A DNA stretch of 62,794 bases from Pseudomonadota bacterium (GTDB taxonomy: Bacteria; Pseudomonadota; Alphaproteobacteria; Rhizobiales; Hyphomicrobiaceae): positions 1 through 62,794 of the forward strand of contig JAFECH010000370.1 in NCBI GenBank assembly GCA_018242255.1. Direction: 5' to 3'. Shown piece by piece: positions 1 to 10,003 of the stretch. Made by a program: the position numbers and the translations under genes. Within the stretch, counting starts at the first letter, position 1. The number at the start of each line of letters is the position of its first letter. The notes below the pieces were generated by a model. It was given only the letters and a program-made list of their open reading frames with translations. It made no database searches and was not told the DNA's origin.

Positions 1-476
1 TTGATCGCGACCATATCGTCTTCGAGCAGTTCTCCCAACCGAAGGCCGATATCAAAACCTTCATCAACGATGTCGATGACGGCATCGCCGATGGTGATAT
101 CGAGCACGATATCGGGATGCTCTATCGCAAACCGGCCCAGATGCGGAGCGATTAACGTTGCGGCGGCCTTGCGCGGGGCGTGAAGCCGCACCGTGCCAGC
201 TGGAACGACACGCAGATTCTGCACGTCGCGCACAGCTTCTTCCATTTCTGCAAGCGCCGGCTTGAAGCGCGTCAGCAAGCGCTGCCCCGCCTCGGTCAGA
301 GAGACGCTGCGGGTGGTGCGATTGAGCAAACGGACACCAAGCCGCTTTTCCAGCTCGCGTATCGTCTGGCTCAATGTCGATGGTGAAATTCTGAGATGAG
401 CGGCGGCCCGCGCAAAATTGCCTTGGTCGGCAATGGTTACGAAGGCGCGTAGCTCGGCGAATTCGCTTCCGCGCAT
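1..476 (-). CDS. LysR-family transcriptional regulator (3' end cut by window edge)
   Basis: The reading frame starts at an ATG at 476 and runs off the left edge, so about 158 residues are visible of the usual 300. Residues 1-60 form a LysR winged helix-turn-helix (GNFARAAAHL, SPSTLSQTI, LEKRLG, LLNRTTRSV), followed by the linker helix and the start of the substrate-binding domain. It is transcribed away from the aldo/keto reductase gene at 623, the usual arrangement for a LysR regulator controlling its divergent neighbour. Control of that gene is inferred from position; the inducer cannot be told. Confidence 0.88.
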   Translation of the reverse strand, partial: MRGSEFAELRAFVTIADQGNFARAAAHLRISPSTLSQTIRELEKRLGVRLLNRTTRSVSLTEAGQRLLTRFKPALAEMEEAVRDVQNLRVVPAGTVRLHAPRKAAATLIAPHLGRFAIEHPDIVLDITIGDAVIDIVDEGFDIGLRLGELLEDDMVAI

Positions 477-1612
<1,136 letters not shown>

Positions 1613-1624
1613 CGGGAAAGCGGA

Positions 1625-3034
1625 CTACTCGGGTTTTGGCTCTTTCTTGAGGGTCGATCCCGCTTCCTTGAATTTCATCAAGTGCGCGTCGTCCGCCGAG
1701 CCTTTGGTTTCGGCGACGACGCCAAAACCCAGCGGCTCATCCTGAGCGTAACGCTTGCCTAGGCGATAGGCGATTTCGGCGCGCGCCGTCTCGACGCCGA
1801 GATAGAAGGCGTGGCCGGGATCGGCGCGCGTATCGAGATGCGAATAAAGCTGGAACGGATCATCGGAAACGTGATGACCGTCGCGATTGTAGATATGGAC
1901 GCCATCTTCTGCGACTTCGATGCGATAGTTCTGATCGCGAATTTCTGACGCGAGCGATCTGATCTCTTCCGGCGTCGACGCAAAACCTTTGCGGTCACGC
2001 AAAGCCATGAGGCCTGAACCAAAACCCTGCGGCAATGCATTGGCCTTGCGAGCGGCGAAATACTCGCGGCGGGCGCGGTCAAATTCCTTGATCGCCGTGC
2101 GGCAATGCGGGCTGACCTGCACGGCGAGCACCGCCGTGATATGGAGCTCGGAGCACATGCCCATCAGGATGGCGTTGATGCCGGTCGTATCGGCGTCGGT
2201 CAGCTCCGTGACGTTGCCGATGCCCATCAGGATCGGAATATCCGGACGACGTTTGCGCAGATCGTAATAGCGGGCGACGGAGGCGGTAAAGCCATAATGG
2301 ATCGGATCGAGGATCGGATCGGCGTAGAAGGGACGGCCCTTCGCAATCATGATGTCGATTACGCGATCCAACGAGTCCATGTCGGCGGCCCCGGCGGAAA
2401 TAAGAATTGGCGCTGCGGAGCCTTCATCGACAATTGAAATGGTTTTTTCCGATAGCGAGAAAAGGTAGTCGGCGCCGGCGCGTGTGCCACGCGACAGCTC
2501 TTCCGGGTTGAATGAGTCCACGCTGACCTTCGCGCCATCGGCATGCAGCGCCGCGATGGATGCTTCCAGATGCGGAAACGGACTGTCCGGCAGACATCCC
2601 AGGTCGATGACGTCGGCACCGTCGGCGCGATACTTGCGCGAACGCTCGACGATCTGCTCCGGCGTCATCAGAGTTGCATCGACGATTTCACCGAAGATTT
2701 TTACATCCTGCTCGGAGAGGTCGATCTTCCGTGCGGCGTGGCCAAGGTACTCAGGCAGATCGGCGATCTCTTCGGGACCGCGCTCGAAACGCGTACCGAA
2801 ATGATCGGAGAGGCGTTCCAGATCGCCACGGAAACGGCCGGGCATGATGACGCGATCCGGGTGATCGGGAAGCTTGAGGCGGCGCTCGACGATTTCCGTC
2901 GTCATCAGGGCCGCGACCTTGACGCCGATATTGGCGACGACGGGGTCCAGGTCGGGATCATTGAGTTCTTCGGCAACGCGCTTCACGCGCGGCTCGGCCA
3001 GCGATCCGGTTACCAACACAATGCGCTTGGCCAT
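1625..3034 (-). CDS. Dihydropteroate synthase-like protein (DUF6513 / archaeal-type, H4MPT-linked)
   Basis: The 469-residue protein has a unique N-terminal third (VLVTGSLAEPRVKRV at the start) followed by a TIM-barrel region like dihydropteroate synthase (GADVIDLGCLPDSP, VSVDSFN, ILMGIGNVTELTDADTTG). This family occurs in methanogens and in bacteria that use tetrahydromethanopterin for C1 oxidation, where it is thought to act in pterin cofactor formation. The exact reaction is not established. It is much longer than FolP (about 280 residues), so it is not the folate enzyme. Its presence is the best local hint of methylotrophy. It diverges from cobF across 139 bases. Confidence 0.85.
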   Translation of the reverse strand: MAKRIVLVTGSLAEPRVKRVAEELNDPDLDPVVANIGVKVAALMTTEIVERRLKLPDHPDRVIMPGRFRGDLERLSDHFGTRFERGPEEIADLPEYLGHAARKIDLSEQDVKIFGEIVDATLMTPEQIVERSRKYRADGADVIDLGCLPDSPFPHLEASIAALHADGAKVSVDSFNPEELSRGTRAGADYLFSLSEKTISIVDEGSAAPILISAGAADMDSLDRVIDIMIAKGRPFYADPILDPIHYGFTASVARYYDLRKRRPDIPILMGIGNVTELTDADTTGINAILMGMCSELHITAVLAVQVSPHCRTAIKEFDRARREYFAARKANALPQGFGSGLMALRDRKGFASTPEEIRSLASEIRDQNYRIEVAEDGVHIYNRDGHHVSDDPFQLYSHLDTRADPGHAFYLGVETARAEIAYRLGKRYAQDEPLGFGVVAETKGSADDAHLMKFKEAGSTLKKEPKPE

Positions 3035-3173
3035 CGACGGGCATTTCCCTTTACGAATTCAACCCCCGTGAATTGGCACCGAATGCGGCCTCGTGCAATG
3101 TCCCGCATGTGCCCCATCGACAAATCGACAGATTTACGGTTTCCGTCGCCCGTTACATTGGAGAAGCCTCGGC

Positions 3174-3932
3174 ATGAAGAAAGTTCTGCTCATCGGGATT
3201 GGCGCGGGAAATCCCGACTACATTACCATGCAGGCGGTGAAGGCGCTGAACGCGGTCGATGTGTTCTTCTTTCTCGACAAGGGAGAGGTGAAAGCCGACC
3301 TTGCAGATCTCCGGCGGACAATCTGCGAGCGCTTCATCGAGGACAAGTCCTATCGGATCATCGAGGTTCCGGGGCCCGTGCGAGACCAGAGCGGAGATTA
3401 CAAATCCGGCGTCCATGCGTGGCACCGCGAGAAGGCGCAGATCTTCAGTTCTCTTATTGCGGATGAATTGAAGGACGGTGAGGTCGGTGGCTTCCTGGTT
3501 TGGGGCGATCCGTCGCTTTACGACAGCACGCTGCGCGTCATCGACCAGATATTAGCGCAAGGAACACTCGCATTCGAATACGAGATCATTCCCGGCATCA
3601 CGGCCGTGCAGGCGCTGGCTGCCGAGCATAAAATCGCGCTTAATCCGATTGGCGAGCCAGTGCACATCACCACGGGCCGCAAGCTGCTGGAAGGGTTGCC
3701 GCAGGGGGTCGATACGGCTGTCGTGATGCTCGACAACGGCTCAGGGCTTCGCGCTTTGATCGACGAGGATGTCGAGATTTTTTGGGGTGCTTATCTCGGC
3801 ACGCCCGATCAGGTTTTGATTTCCGGCAAGCTCAAGGAATGCATCGACGCCATCGAAGAAGCGCGCGCGGAGGAACGGGTGCGAAAGGGCTGGATCATGG
3901 ATACGTATTTGTTACGGCGAACGCCATGTTGA
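3174..3932 (+). CDS. cobF: Precorrin-6A synthase (deacetylating)
   Basis: CobF (252 residues) methylates C-1 of precorrin-5 with S-adenosylmethionine and releases the acetyl fragment in the aerobic cobalamin pathway. The tetrapyrrole methylase fold is clear: the N-terminal GIGAGNPDYIT, the SAM-loop GDPSLYDSTLRVI near residue 110 and the region EIIPGITAVQALAA. The ATG at 3174 starts the conserved core at once, so the in-frame extension upstream is not used. No other cob genes are in the window, so this is a detached member of the pathway. Its stop lies 8 bases from the convergent LysR stop, leaving no room for a separate terminator. Confidence 0.93.
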   Translation: MKKVLLIGIGAGNPDYITMQAVKALNAVDVFFFLDKGEVKADLADLRRTICERFIEDKSYRIIEVPGPVRDQSGDYKSGVHAWHREKAQIFSSLIADELKDGEVGGFLVWGDPSLYDSTLRVIDQILAQGTLAFEYEIIPGITAVQALAAEHKIALNPIGEPVHITTGRKLLEGLPQGVDTAVVMLDNGSGLRALIDEDVEIFWGAYLGTPDQVLISGKLKECIDAIEEARAEERVRKGWIMDTYLLRRTPC

Positions 3933-3940
3933 CGATGCTT

Positions 3941-4858
3941 CTAGTGCTTTTTCTCAAAGTCGTCCCAGGAGGGCGATTTGCCGAAGCGGTCGACCAGAAA
4001 GTCAATGAAGACGCGGGTTTTGGCGGCCAAATAACGGTTCGGCGCATAGAGCGCGTGGATGGTGAGGTCTGAGGGCCGATTGTCCGGAAGGACGAGCGTC
4101 AGCCGCCCGACTGCAATATCCTGACCGACGATGAAGGTCGGCAGATTGGCGATGCCAATGCCTTGCACTGCTGCGTCGCGCAGCACGTCACCGTTGTTCG
4201 ACGACAGGCACGCGCCGATGGCGACTGAAACGGGTAGACCCCTTTCCGTCAGATGCCAACGCTGCATTGACGTCGTGTGGCCATAGCTTAAGCACTTATG
4301 ATCGACCAACTCGGCGGGCGTCTGCGGCATTCCGTGTTTTTCGATGTATGCTGGAGAAGCAACGATTACGATCCGGGCAGGAGCAATGCGACGGGCGATC
4401 AGGCTCGAGTCCGTCGGTGTTCCAATTCGCAGCGTGACGTCTGCGCCTTCTTCCAATGGGTCAATGAAACGATCGGTCAACAGCAGTTCGACTTTCAGGT
4501 CGCCATACCGGTTCATGAAATCCGAGATCGCCTTGCCGAGATAGAGCATGCCGAACGACATCGGCGCGTTGACCTTCAGGATGCCTTTCGGCTCATCGTG
4601 GAGGCGGGAGACCTGGGCTTCCGTTTCCTCGATCTGCGACAGGATCGAGACGCAGCGTTCATAATACGCGAGGCCCGCTTCGGTCGGTGTCACGCGCCTC
4701 GTCGTGCGGTCCAGGAGACGGGCGCCCAGGGCCTGCTCAAGCTCCATGACGCCCTTGCTGACCGCGGAGCGGGTCAGCCCCAGGCGACGCGCCGCCTCAG
4801 CGTAGCTGCCGCTGGAGACGACTTTAACCAGGGCCCTCATTGCATCGAGCTTGTCCAT
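3941..4858 (-). CDS. LysR-family transcriptional regulator, probable regulator of the wrbA cluster
   Basis: A full-length LysR protein of 305 residues. The N-terminal HTH ([19 protein letters not shown]) is followed by the co-inducer domain with KVNAPMSFG and LSYGHTTS. The ATG at 4858 places [11 protein letters not shown] at the N-terminus, as in the PA0477/DsdC-like subgroup; the longer in-frame extension has no family support. It is divergent from wrbA over 133 bases. Relatives in this subgroup often control genes for quinone or aldehyde stress, so I infer it controls wrbA and the three genes after it, in the role MarR-type MhqR has in Firmicutes. Confidence 0.9.
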   Translation of the reverse strand: MDKLDAMRALVKVVSSGSYAEAARRLGLTRSAVSKGVMELEQALGARLLDRTTRRVTPTEAGLAYYERCVSILSQIEETEAQVSRLHDEPKGILKVNAPMSFGMLYLGKAISDFMNRYGDLKVELLLTDRFIDPLEEGADVTLRIGTPTDSSLIARRIAPARIVIVASPAYIEKHGMPQTPAELVDHKCLSYGHTTSMQRWHLTERGLPVSVAIGACLSSNNGDVLRDAAVQGIGIANLPTFIVGQDIAVGRLTLVLPDNRPSDLTIHALYAPNRYLAAKTRVFIDFLVDRFGKSPSWDDFEKKH

Positions 4859-4991
4859 TTGTATCCAACTTGGAAACAGAGTGCTCGTACATTGGTGTAT
4901 TGAGCGATTTTCGTCAACGAGCCATATTATGGGGGTCGGACGGCTGAAGCCTCCGCACAAAGCGAATTTCAAGGTGTCTGGAGGCACGCAT

Positions 4992-5591
4992 ATGACGAAG
5001 GTTCTGGTCCTCTATTATTCCAGCTATGGCCACATTGAGAAGATGGCCGAGGCCGTAGCGGCGGGTGCCCGTGAAGGCGGCGCTGAGGTGACGATCAAGC
5101 GGGTGCCTGAGCTGGTGCCGGAAGAGGTCGCGCGGCAATCGCATTTCAAGCTCGATCAGGCGGCGCCGGTCGCGACGGTCGACGAGCTTCCGAACTACGA
5201 CGCGATCATCATCGGCGTGCCGACGCGCTTCGGCAACATGCCGGCCCAGATGAAAAACTTCCTGGATCAGACGGGTGGCCTGTGGTTCGGCGGCAAGCTG
5301 ATCGGCAAGGTCGGTAGCGTCTTCTCGTCGACCGCCACGCAGCACGGCGGCCAGGAGAGCACGATCCTGTCGACGCATACGGTTCTGCTTCACCATGGCA
5401 TGGTGATCGTCGGACTGCCGTATTCGTTCCAGGGGCAGATGGGCGTCAGCGAAGTGACCGGCGGCTCGCCTTACGGCGCAACGACGATCGCGGGCGGTGA
5501 CGGCTCGCGTCAGCCTTCCGCCAACGAACTTGCAGGCGCCCAGTTCCAGGGCCGTCACGTCGCGCAGATCGCGGCCAAGCTTAAGGCGTAA
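4992..5591 (+). CDS. wrbA: NAD(P)H:quinone oxidoreductase WrbA
   Basis: WrbA (199 residues) is an FMN-containing tetrameric flavodoxin-like enzyme that reduces quinones by two electrons to hydroquinones, avoiding semiquinone radicals. Seen are the FMN phosphate loop [25 protein letters not shown], the WrbA insert [15 protein letters not shown] and the C-terminal [12 protein letters not shown]. The length matches the family. The ATG at 4992 follows a GGAGGC-like site. It heads a set of co-directional genes for hydroquinone handling and diverges from a LysR gene. Confidence 0.95.
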   Translation: MTKVLVLYYSSYGHIEKMAEAVAAGAREGGAEVTIKRVPELVPEEVARQSHFKLDQAAPVATVDELPNYDAIIIGVPTRFGNMPAQMKNFLDQTGGLWFGGKLIGKVGSVFSSTATQHGGQESTILSTHTVLLHHGMVIVGLPYSFQGQMGVSEVTGGSPYGATTIAGGDGSRQPSANELAGAQFQGRHVAQIAAKLKA

Positions 5592-5603
5592 GCCTCATCA
5601 ATT

Positions 5604-5632
5604 CGGACCGTTGCCGAATTGGCGACGGTCCG
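5604..5632 (+). terminator. Intercistronic stem-loop after wrbA
   Basis: CGGACCGTTGCC at 5604-5615 pairs with GGCGACGGTCCG at 5621-5632 (11 of 12 pairs) around the loop GAATT. No U-tract follows, so it is more likely a partial terminator, processing site or 3' stabiliser than a full stop. It lies in the 133-base gap between wrbA and the dioxygenase gene, the only long gap of the cluster. Confidence 0.55.
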
Positions 5633-5724
5633 CTTCCGCCGGCTCCGATTGAAGCGCCGGATCGACTCTCCACATAGCAGTTCAACTTAGCGACATCTCG
5701 TGCGAACGAGAGAAAGGACAAGCC

Positions 5725-6660
5725 ATGTCTGGCATTCACCACATCACTGCGATCGCTGGCGATGCGTCCCGCAATCTCGACTTCTATACGCGCGGCCTCG
5801 GCCTTCGCCTGGTCAAGAAGACCGTCAACTTCGACGATCCCGGCACCTATCACCTCTACTTCGGTGACGAGACCGGCACGCCCGGCACGATCCTGACATT
5901 CTTCCCGTGGGCACACGCGTCCAAGGGCCGGAATGGTTTGGGACAAGCGCAGACGACGATGTTTCGCATTCCTGAGACCGCGATCGGCTATTGGACACAC
6001 CGCTTCGTCGAGAAGGGCGTGCCGCATGAGGCAATCGAGAAGCGCTTCGGACAGTCGGTCCTGCAGTTCACAGACCCGGACGGCATGAGCCTCGCCCTCG
6101 TCGGCGTGGCAGGTGCCGAAGCCGAGGCTGCCTGGACCGGCAGTGACGTTCCAGCGGAAAACGCCATTCGCGGCTTCCACGGCATCCGGCTGTTGCTCGA
6201 AGACGTGAAGAGCACGAGCGCGATCCTCACGGATGTGCTCGGCTTCACGGAAGCGGGAAGCGAAGGCAACGTCACGCGGTTCGCGGCGAGAGGCGCGGAT
6301 ATGGGCGGCGTCGTCGAGATTCACGAGGCGAAGGGCTTCCTTGCGGCTCGCATGGGCCGGGGCTCTGTCCATCACGTCGCGTTCCGCGCGGCTTCGGACG
6401 AAGAGCAGGCAGAGATGCGTAAGAAGCTCGTCGAGAATCATCGCATCCACGCAACGGAACAGATGGACCGCAATTACTTCCGGTCGATCTACTTCCGCGA
6501 GCCGGGCGGCGTGATTTTCGAGATCGCAACCGACCAACCAGGCTTTGCCGTCGATGAACCGGTGGCGACTTTGGGACAGGCATTGAAGCTGCCGGAGTTC
6601 CTTGAACGCCAGCGGAAGGAAATCGAGGCAGTGCTGCAACCGTTGGAGAAGGCAGCATGA
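5725..6660 (+). CDS. mhqO: Ring-cleaving dioxygenase, MhqO/LinE-like, two VOC domains
   Basis: The 311-residue protein consists of two vicinal-oxygen-chelate domains (about residues 1-130 and 150-290). Metal-ligand candidates are His in GIHHITAIAG, His in SVHHVAFRA and Glu in GVIFEIATD. The family includes B. subtilis MhqO and hydroquinone dioxygenases that open quinol rings using Fe(II). An AGAAAGGA-type site precedes the ATG at 5725. Its stop overlaps the esterase start (ATGA), implying coupled translation. In context it would open the hydroquinones produced by WrbA; the actual substrate is an inference. Confidence 0.88.
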   Translation: MSGIHHITAIAGDASRNLDFYTRGLGLRLVKKTVNFDDPGTYHLYFGDETGTPGTILTFFPWAHASKGRNGLGQAQTTMFRIPETAIGYWTHRFVEKGVPHEAIEKRFGQSVLQFTDPDGMSLALVGVAGAEAEAAWTGSDVPAENAIRGFHGIRLLLEDVKSTSAILTDVLGFTEAGSEGNVTRFAARGADMGGVVEIHEAKGFLAARMGRGSVHHVAFRAASDEEQAEMRKKLVENHRIHATEQMDRNYFRSIYFREPGGVIFEIATDQPGFAVDEPVATLGQALKLPEFLERQRKEIEAVLQPLEKAA

Positions 6661-7283
6661 CCACAATGACGACAAACGTCATTCGTGCGGGCGCACCTTT
6701 GGGTGCCGCCCGCGCGGCGATGATTTTGGTTCACGGCCGCGGAGCCAGTGCCGAGGGTATGCTCGGCTTTGTGGATGCGTTCGAAGCCGACGACATCGCC
6801 TATGTCGCTCCGCAGGCCCGTTCAGGCAGTTGGTATCCGCAGTCTTTCATGGCGCCGATCGCCCAGAACGAACCGCATCTCAGCAACGCTCTGAAAACGC
6901 TTTCGGACGTTGTTGCCGATGTCGAGCGGCAAGGCGTGCCACCTGAGAAGATGGTGCTTTTGGGATTTTCCCAGGGCGCATGTCTCGCGCTCGAGTTCGC
7001 AGCGCGGAACGCTCGTCGTTTCGGTGGCGTCGTGGGCTTGAGCGGTGGCTTGATCGGCCCGGAGGGAACGCCGCGGACCTATGCGGGCTCGCTTGCGGCA
7101 ACGCCGGTGTTCCTCGGCTGTAGCGACGTTGACTTCCACATTCCGCTGAAGCGGGTGAACGAGTCAGCAGAGGTCCTCAAGACGCTCGGCGGCACCGTGA
7201 CGGAGATCATCTACCCCGGCATGGGCCACACGATCGTGCAGGACGAGGTTGAGCACGTTAAAAAGATCCTCAGGGGTCTCTAA
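6657..7283 (+). CDS. Phospholipase/carboxylesterase family hydrolase, MhqD-like
   Basis: A 208-residue alpha/beta hydrolase of the carboxylesterase-2 group. The nucleophile elbow is GFSQGACL; the acid lies in GCSDVDFHIPL and the histidine in GMGHTIV. The oxyanion region ILVHGRGAS is near the N-terminus. There is no signal peptide, so it acts in the cytosol. In Bacillus the same pairing of a ring-cleaving dioxygenase with this hydrolase is part of the quinone-stress regulon. Here the genes overlap by four bases, which supports a joint role, perhaps hydrolysing a ring-fission or acyl product. Confidence 0.87.
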   Translation: MTTMTTNVIRAGAPLGAARAAMILVHGRGASAEGMLGFVDAFEADDIAYVAPQARSGSWYPQSFMAPIAQNEPHLSNALKTLSDVVADVERQGVPPEKMVLLGFSQGACLALEFAARNARRFGGVVGLSGGLIGPEGTPRTYAGSLAATPVFLGCSDVDFHIPLKRVNESAEVLKTLGGTVTEIIYPGMGHTIVQDEVEHVKKILRGL

Positions 7284-7307
7284 CGGGCTCACAGGACAGG
7301 TGTCAGA

Positions 7308-7949
7308 ATGGACTTCGACTTCGAAACGCTTGCGGCAGACGATCGCTACAAGCTTCTAACGAGCACAATCGTACCGCGGCCGATTGCCTGGATAACGACG
7401 CGAGCGACGAACGGCGCCCGCAATACGGCGCCGTTCAGCTTCTTTAATGCCATGGGCAAGGATCCGGCGCTACTCGCCGTCGGCATCATGACCGACGGCG
7501 ATGGCAGCATGAAAGACACTGCACGAAATATCCTCGACACGGCTGAGTTCGTCGTCAATCTCGTCCCGCGCGCGGCGGCGAAGGCGATGAATTTAACGTC
7601 GCTGGATGCACCGCCAGATGTCGACGAGCTCGCGTTGGCTGCGCTAGAGACTGTGTCGTCTTTAAAAGTGAAGCCCGATCGGATTGTGATAAGCCCAGTG
7701 GCGTTTGAATGCCGACTTCATACTCCGCTCGTCTTTTCAAACCAGTTGCTTGCTATCGGCGAAGTTTTGCAGGCGCATATCGCTGACGACATGATGCTCG
7801 ACCCGGCGAAGCTGTACGTCGACACTCCGAAACTTGACCTTATCTCGCGTCTGCATGGCCGCGGGTTGTATGGAACGACGGAGACGGCGTTTCAGATGCA
7901 GCGCCCTCAGCCTTATGAGGCGCTCGAAAAGGAAAAGGCGCGAGATTGA
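7308..7949 (+). CDS. Flavin reductase family protein (FMN-binding split barrel)
   Basis: The 213-residue protein matches the flavin-reductase-like FMN-binding family: IVPRPIAWITT, NTAPFSFFNAM and LLAVGI near the N-terminus, and a conserved GRGLYGTT toward the C-terminus. It probably reduces or carries FMN with NAD(P)H. It follows the esterase after 24 bases and ends the cluster. A role in supplying reduced flavin to WrbA or in reducing quinoid compounds is plausible but unproven. Its last codons form one arm of the terminator hairpin shared with the convergent dps gene. Confidence 0.87.
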   Translation: MDFDFETLAADDRYKLLTSTIVPRPIAWITTRATNGARNTAPFSFFNAMGKDPALLAVGIMTDGDGSMKDTARNILDTAEFVVNLVPRAAAKAMNLTSLDAPPDVDELALAALETVSSLKVKPDRIVISPVAFECRLHTPLVFSNQLLAIGEVLQAHIADDMMLDPAKLYVDTPKLDLISRLHGRGLYGTTETAFQMQRPQPYEALEKEKARD

Positions 7950-7960
7950 CCTCGCGCCTT
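7935..7960 (-). terminator. Terminator of dps, shared with the flavin reductase gene
   Basis: AAGGCGCGAG (7935-7944) and CTCGCGCCTT (7951-7960) form a perfect 10-bp stem around a 6-base loop. Read on the minus strand the stem is followed by TTCCTTTTC, a T-rich tail fitting an intrinsic terminator for dps. On the plus strand it overlaps the last codons and stop of the flavin reductase gene and has only a weak T tail. Confidence 0.7.
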
Positions 7961-7992
7961 CATCGGATTTCCGCTGATGAGCGAGCCTGACG

Positions 7993-8520
7993 TCACGCTT
8001 CGTGCGGGATGTTCCGGGTCGATTCAAAGAGGAACCATACGCGGCGTTCGGCTTCGTCGATCCAGTTCTCAAGCAGACTTGCCGTCGCGACGTCGCCGTG
8101 TTCGTCGCAAAGATCGTGAACCTGGCGCATTTCGTCAGCTAGCTGCAGATTATCGCCGCGAAGTTCTGCCAGCATATCATTCGGCGAAACGAAATCGGCG
8201 TCGTTATCGAGAATGCGCTTCTGGCTGTTGATCTGGCCGATCGAACGGATCGTCGTACCGCCAAGCTTGCGGGCGCGTTCGGCAATATCATCGGTCGCAG
8301 CGAAGATTTGCTCGCCTTGCTCATCGAGGAGAAGGTGATAGTCGCGGAAGTTCGGTCCAGACATGTGCCAATGAAAGTTCTTCGTCTTGATATATAGCGC
8401 GAAGAAATCAGCGAGAAGCGCCGACAGCGCACCGGAGATATCCTTGATGGCATTGTCGGAAAAGTGCGATGGCGTGTCGAGGGCCGCCTTGCGCCGCGAT
8501 TTGGTCGTATCCGCTTTCAT
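7993..8520 (-). CDS. dps: DNA starvation/stationary-phase protection protein Dps
   Basis: Dps (175 residues) forms a 12-subunit shell that oxidises Fe(II) with hydrogen peroxide and stores the iron, protecting DNA. The inter-subunit ferroxidase residues are visible: His in NFHWHMSGPNF, then Asp and Glu in LLLDEQGEQIF. The start is basic (MKADTTKSRRK), which may help DNA binding. AAGAGATA precedes the ATG at 8520. The gene is monocistronic with its own terminator. OxyR or stationary-phase control is usual but not shown by the sequence. Confidence 0.93.
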   Translation of the reverse strand: MKADTTKSRRKAALDTPSHFSDNAIKDISGALSALLADFFALYIKTKNFHWHMSGPNFRDYHLLLDEQGEQIFAATDDIAERARKLGGTTIRSIGQINSQKRILDNDADFVSPNDMLAELRGDNLQLADEMRQVHDLCDEHGDVATASLLENWIDEAERRVWFLFESTRNIPHEA

Positions 8521-8609
8521 GTTTATCTCTTCCTTGGCTTTGCGTTACGGGGGGAGTCAAAAGGATTTTGCAATTGTTCAGGGGGGCAACATCACTGCTT
8601 TGATTAAGG

Positions 8610-9005
8610 TCACCCCGCAGCCTCATCTATGACGACCTTAATCAATGAGCACATTTTCTCCAGGGTTGGCTGGATAGCAGGTGAGAGAAGATATCTTTTC
8701 GCGAGCCAAGCCAGATCCTGATACGAAATCCATGTCTCAGAACTCTCGTCTTGCCAGACCAATGCTTTTAAAGGCAGGTCCAGGCCGATTGTCTGTTCGC
8801 TTTGCATAAGCAGCGTGCCCGCCTTCGGGTTTCCGAAAAATAGCACTTCTGTCGACCGGAGATCGAGGCCAACGGCCGTTGCGGCCGCTGCATGATCTAT
8901 GCGTGAAAAAACCGTCATGCCATGGTTGCGCACACTCGCCGCCAACCGGTTGGCCGTCTCCTTGGGTCCATGGGAGCTTTGGAGCGTGATTAATCCTTCG
9001 AGCAT
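8610..9005 (-). CDS. DUF302 domain protein
   Basis: A 131-residue protein of the DUF302 fold. It has the typical start LITLQSSHGPKETANRL, the core MTVFSRIDHAAAA and the strand TEVLFFGNPKAGTLLM, ending with LPLKALVWQD and YQDLAWLAKRY. No signal peptide is seen. The function of the family is unknown; members have been linked with metal or redox stress only by context. I use the ATG at 9005 because the conserved domain begins there and a purine-rich GGAAGAAG lies upstream; the longer in-frame extension is low-complexity. Confidence 0.82.
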   Translation of the reverse strand: MLEGLITLQSSHGPKETANRLAASVRNHGMTVFSRIDHAAAATAVGLDLRSTEVLFFGNPKAGTLLMQSEQTIGLDLPLKALVWQDESSETWISYQDLAWLAKRYLLSPAIQPTLEKMCSLIKVVIDEAAG

Positions 9006-9212
9006 TTGCCGACGCTTCTTCCGGTTCCGACGCGGGATATTCGGGCCGACACTGTTATCGCCGACCGTCGGCGATTGTCCACCGGTGCCGACACAAAATC
9101 GTGCATTCAGAAAAATTGCGACAAATGCCACCACTTTGCTGCTCTCTCCCGTGACGACCTCTGGGCTGTCGTCTAATCGTATCGGGACTAATCCGATTCA
9201 ATGGGGTGAAGA

Positions 9213-9926
9213 ATGCTGCCGCGCCTTGTGACACTACCCGCAGTGCCAGCCGTATTGAGCATTACGGCAGGGTATGTCGACACTTCGAGCTTCCTCGCGC
9301 TGCATGGACTCTTTACTTCGCATGTGACGGGCAACTTCGTTACGCTCGGAGCGTCCCTCGCGGAGGGGGCGTCCGATACGATCGCCAAAATATTAGCGCT
9401 GCCGGTGTTTTGTGCCGCAGTGTTTGCGACCCGGCTGCTACGCTTTCAGCTTGAGAAAAGCGGATTGCCGATCCTCGGCATCTGGCTTTCGCTTCAATTC
9501 ATTTTGATGACGATTGCGGGCGGCCTTGCTGTGTATTATGGCCCTTTCCCCGACGCGGACACGGTTCCAGCCCTCGCAGTCGGTCTTATTCTGGTCGTGG
9601 CAATGGCCATTCAAAATGCATTCCATCGCATTCACCTCGCCAATTACCCACCGACCACCATCATGACCGGGACGACGACGCAAGCGATGCTTGATCTCGC
9701 TGATCTCTTTCGCGGCGTTCCAGCCGAATCGAAGCCTGCGGTAACGGCACGGGTCACGAACCTACTCAACGGCATCGTGGCCTTCGCGCTTGGGTGTGCG
9801 GCAGCAGCCGTGACTTATGCCCACGTCAAGGAATGGGTTTTCATAGGCGCTCCGATCTTCGCGGCGATGACGACCGCGTTCTACGTTCGCGAAAAGCTTA
9901 TCGGCGCTCAAACTGGCCCGGCATGA
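9213..9926 (+). CDS. YoaK/DUF1275 family membrane protein
   Basis: A 237-residue integral membrane protein with about six predicted helices. The family signature is present: AGYVDTSSFLALHGLFTSHVTGNFV near the N-terminus, the internal Q-N-F-R stretch AIQNAFHRIHL and TTIMTGTTTQ. The family is widespread and its transport substrate is unknown. It stands alone, divergent from the DUF302 gene and convergent with a TetR gene. The ATG at 9213 is preceded by GGGGTGAAGA, a fair ribosome binding site. Confidence 0.85.
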   Translation: MLPRLVTLPAVPAVLSITAGYVDTSSFLALHGLFTSHVTGNFVTLGASLAEGASDTIAKILALPVFCAAVFATRLLRFQLEKSGLPILGIWLSLQFILMTIAGGLAVYYGPFPDADTVPALAVGLILVVAMAIQNAFHRIHLANYPPTTIMTGTTTQAMLDLADLFRGVPAESKPAVTARVTNLLNGIVAFALGCAAAAVTYAHVKEWVFIGAPIFAAMTTAFYVREKLIGAQTGPA

Positions 9927-10003
9927 GAGATCGCTATTCGGAAGCGACGGAACGGTGACGCGGATCTATGATGTGCACCAAATGGTCTAGCGGCCCACCT
10001 TCG

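Noticed and set aside
5581-6675. Long minus-strand frame over the dioxygenase gene
   Set aside because: High GC codon bias keeps the antisense frame open. The plus-strand protein has clear VOC domains.
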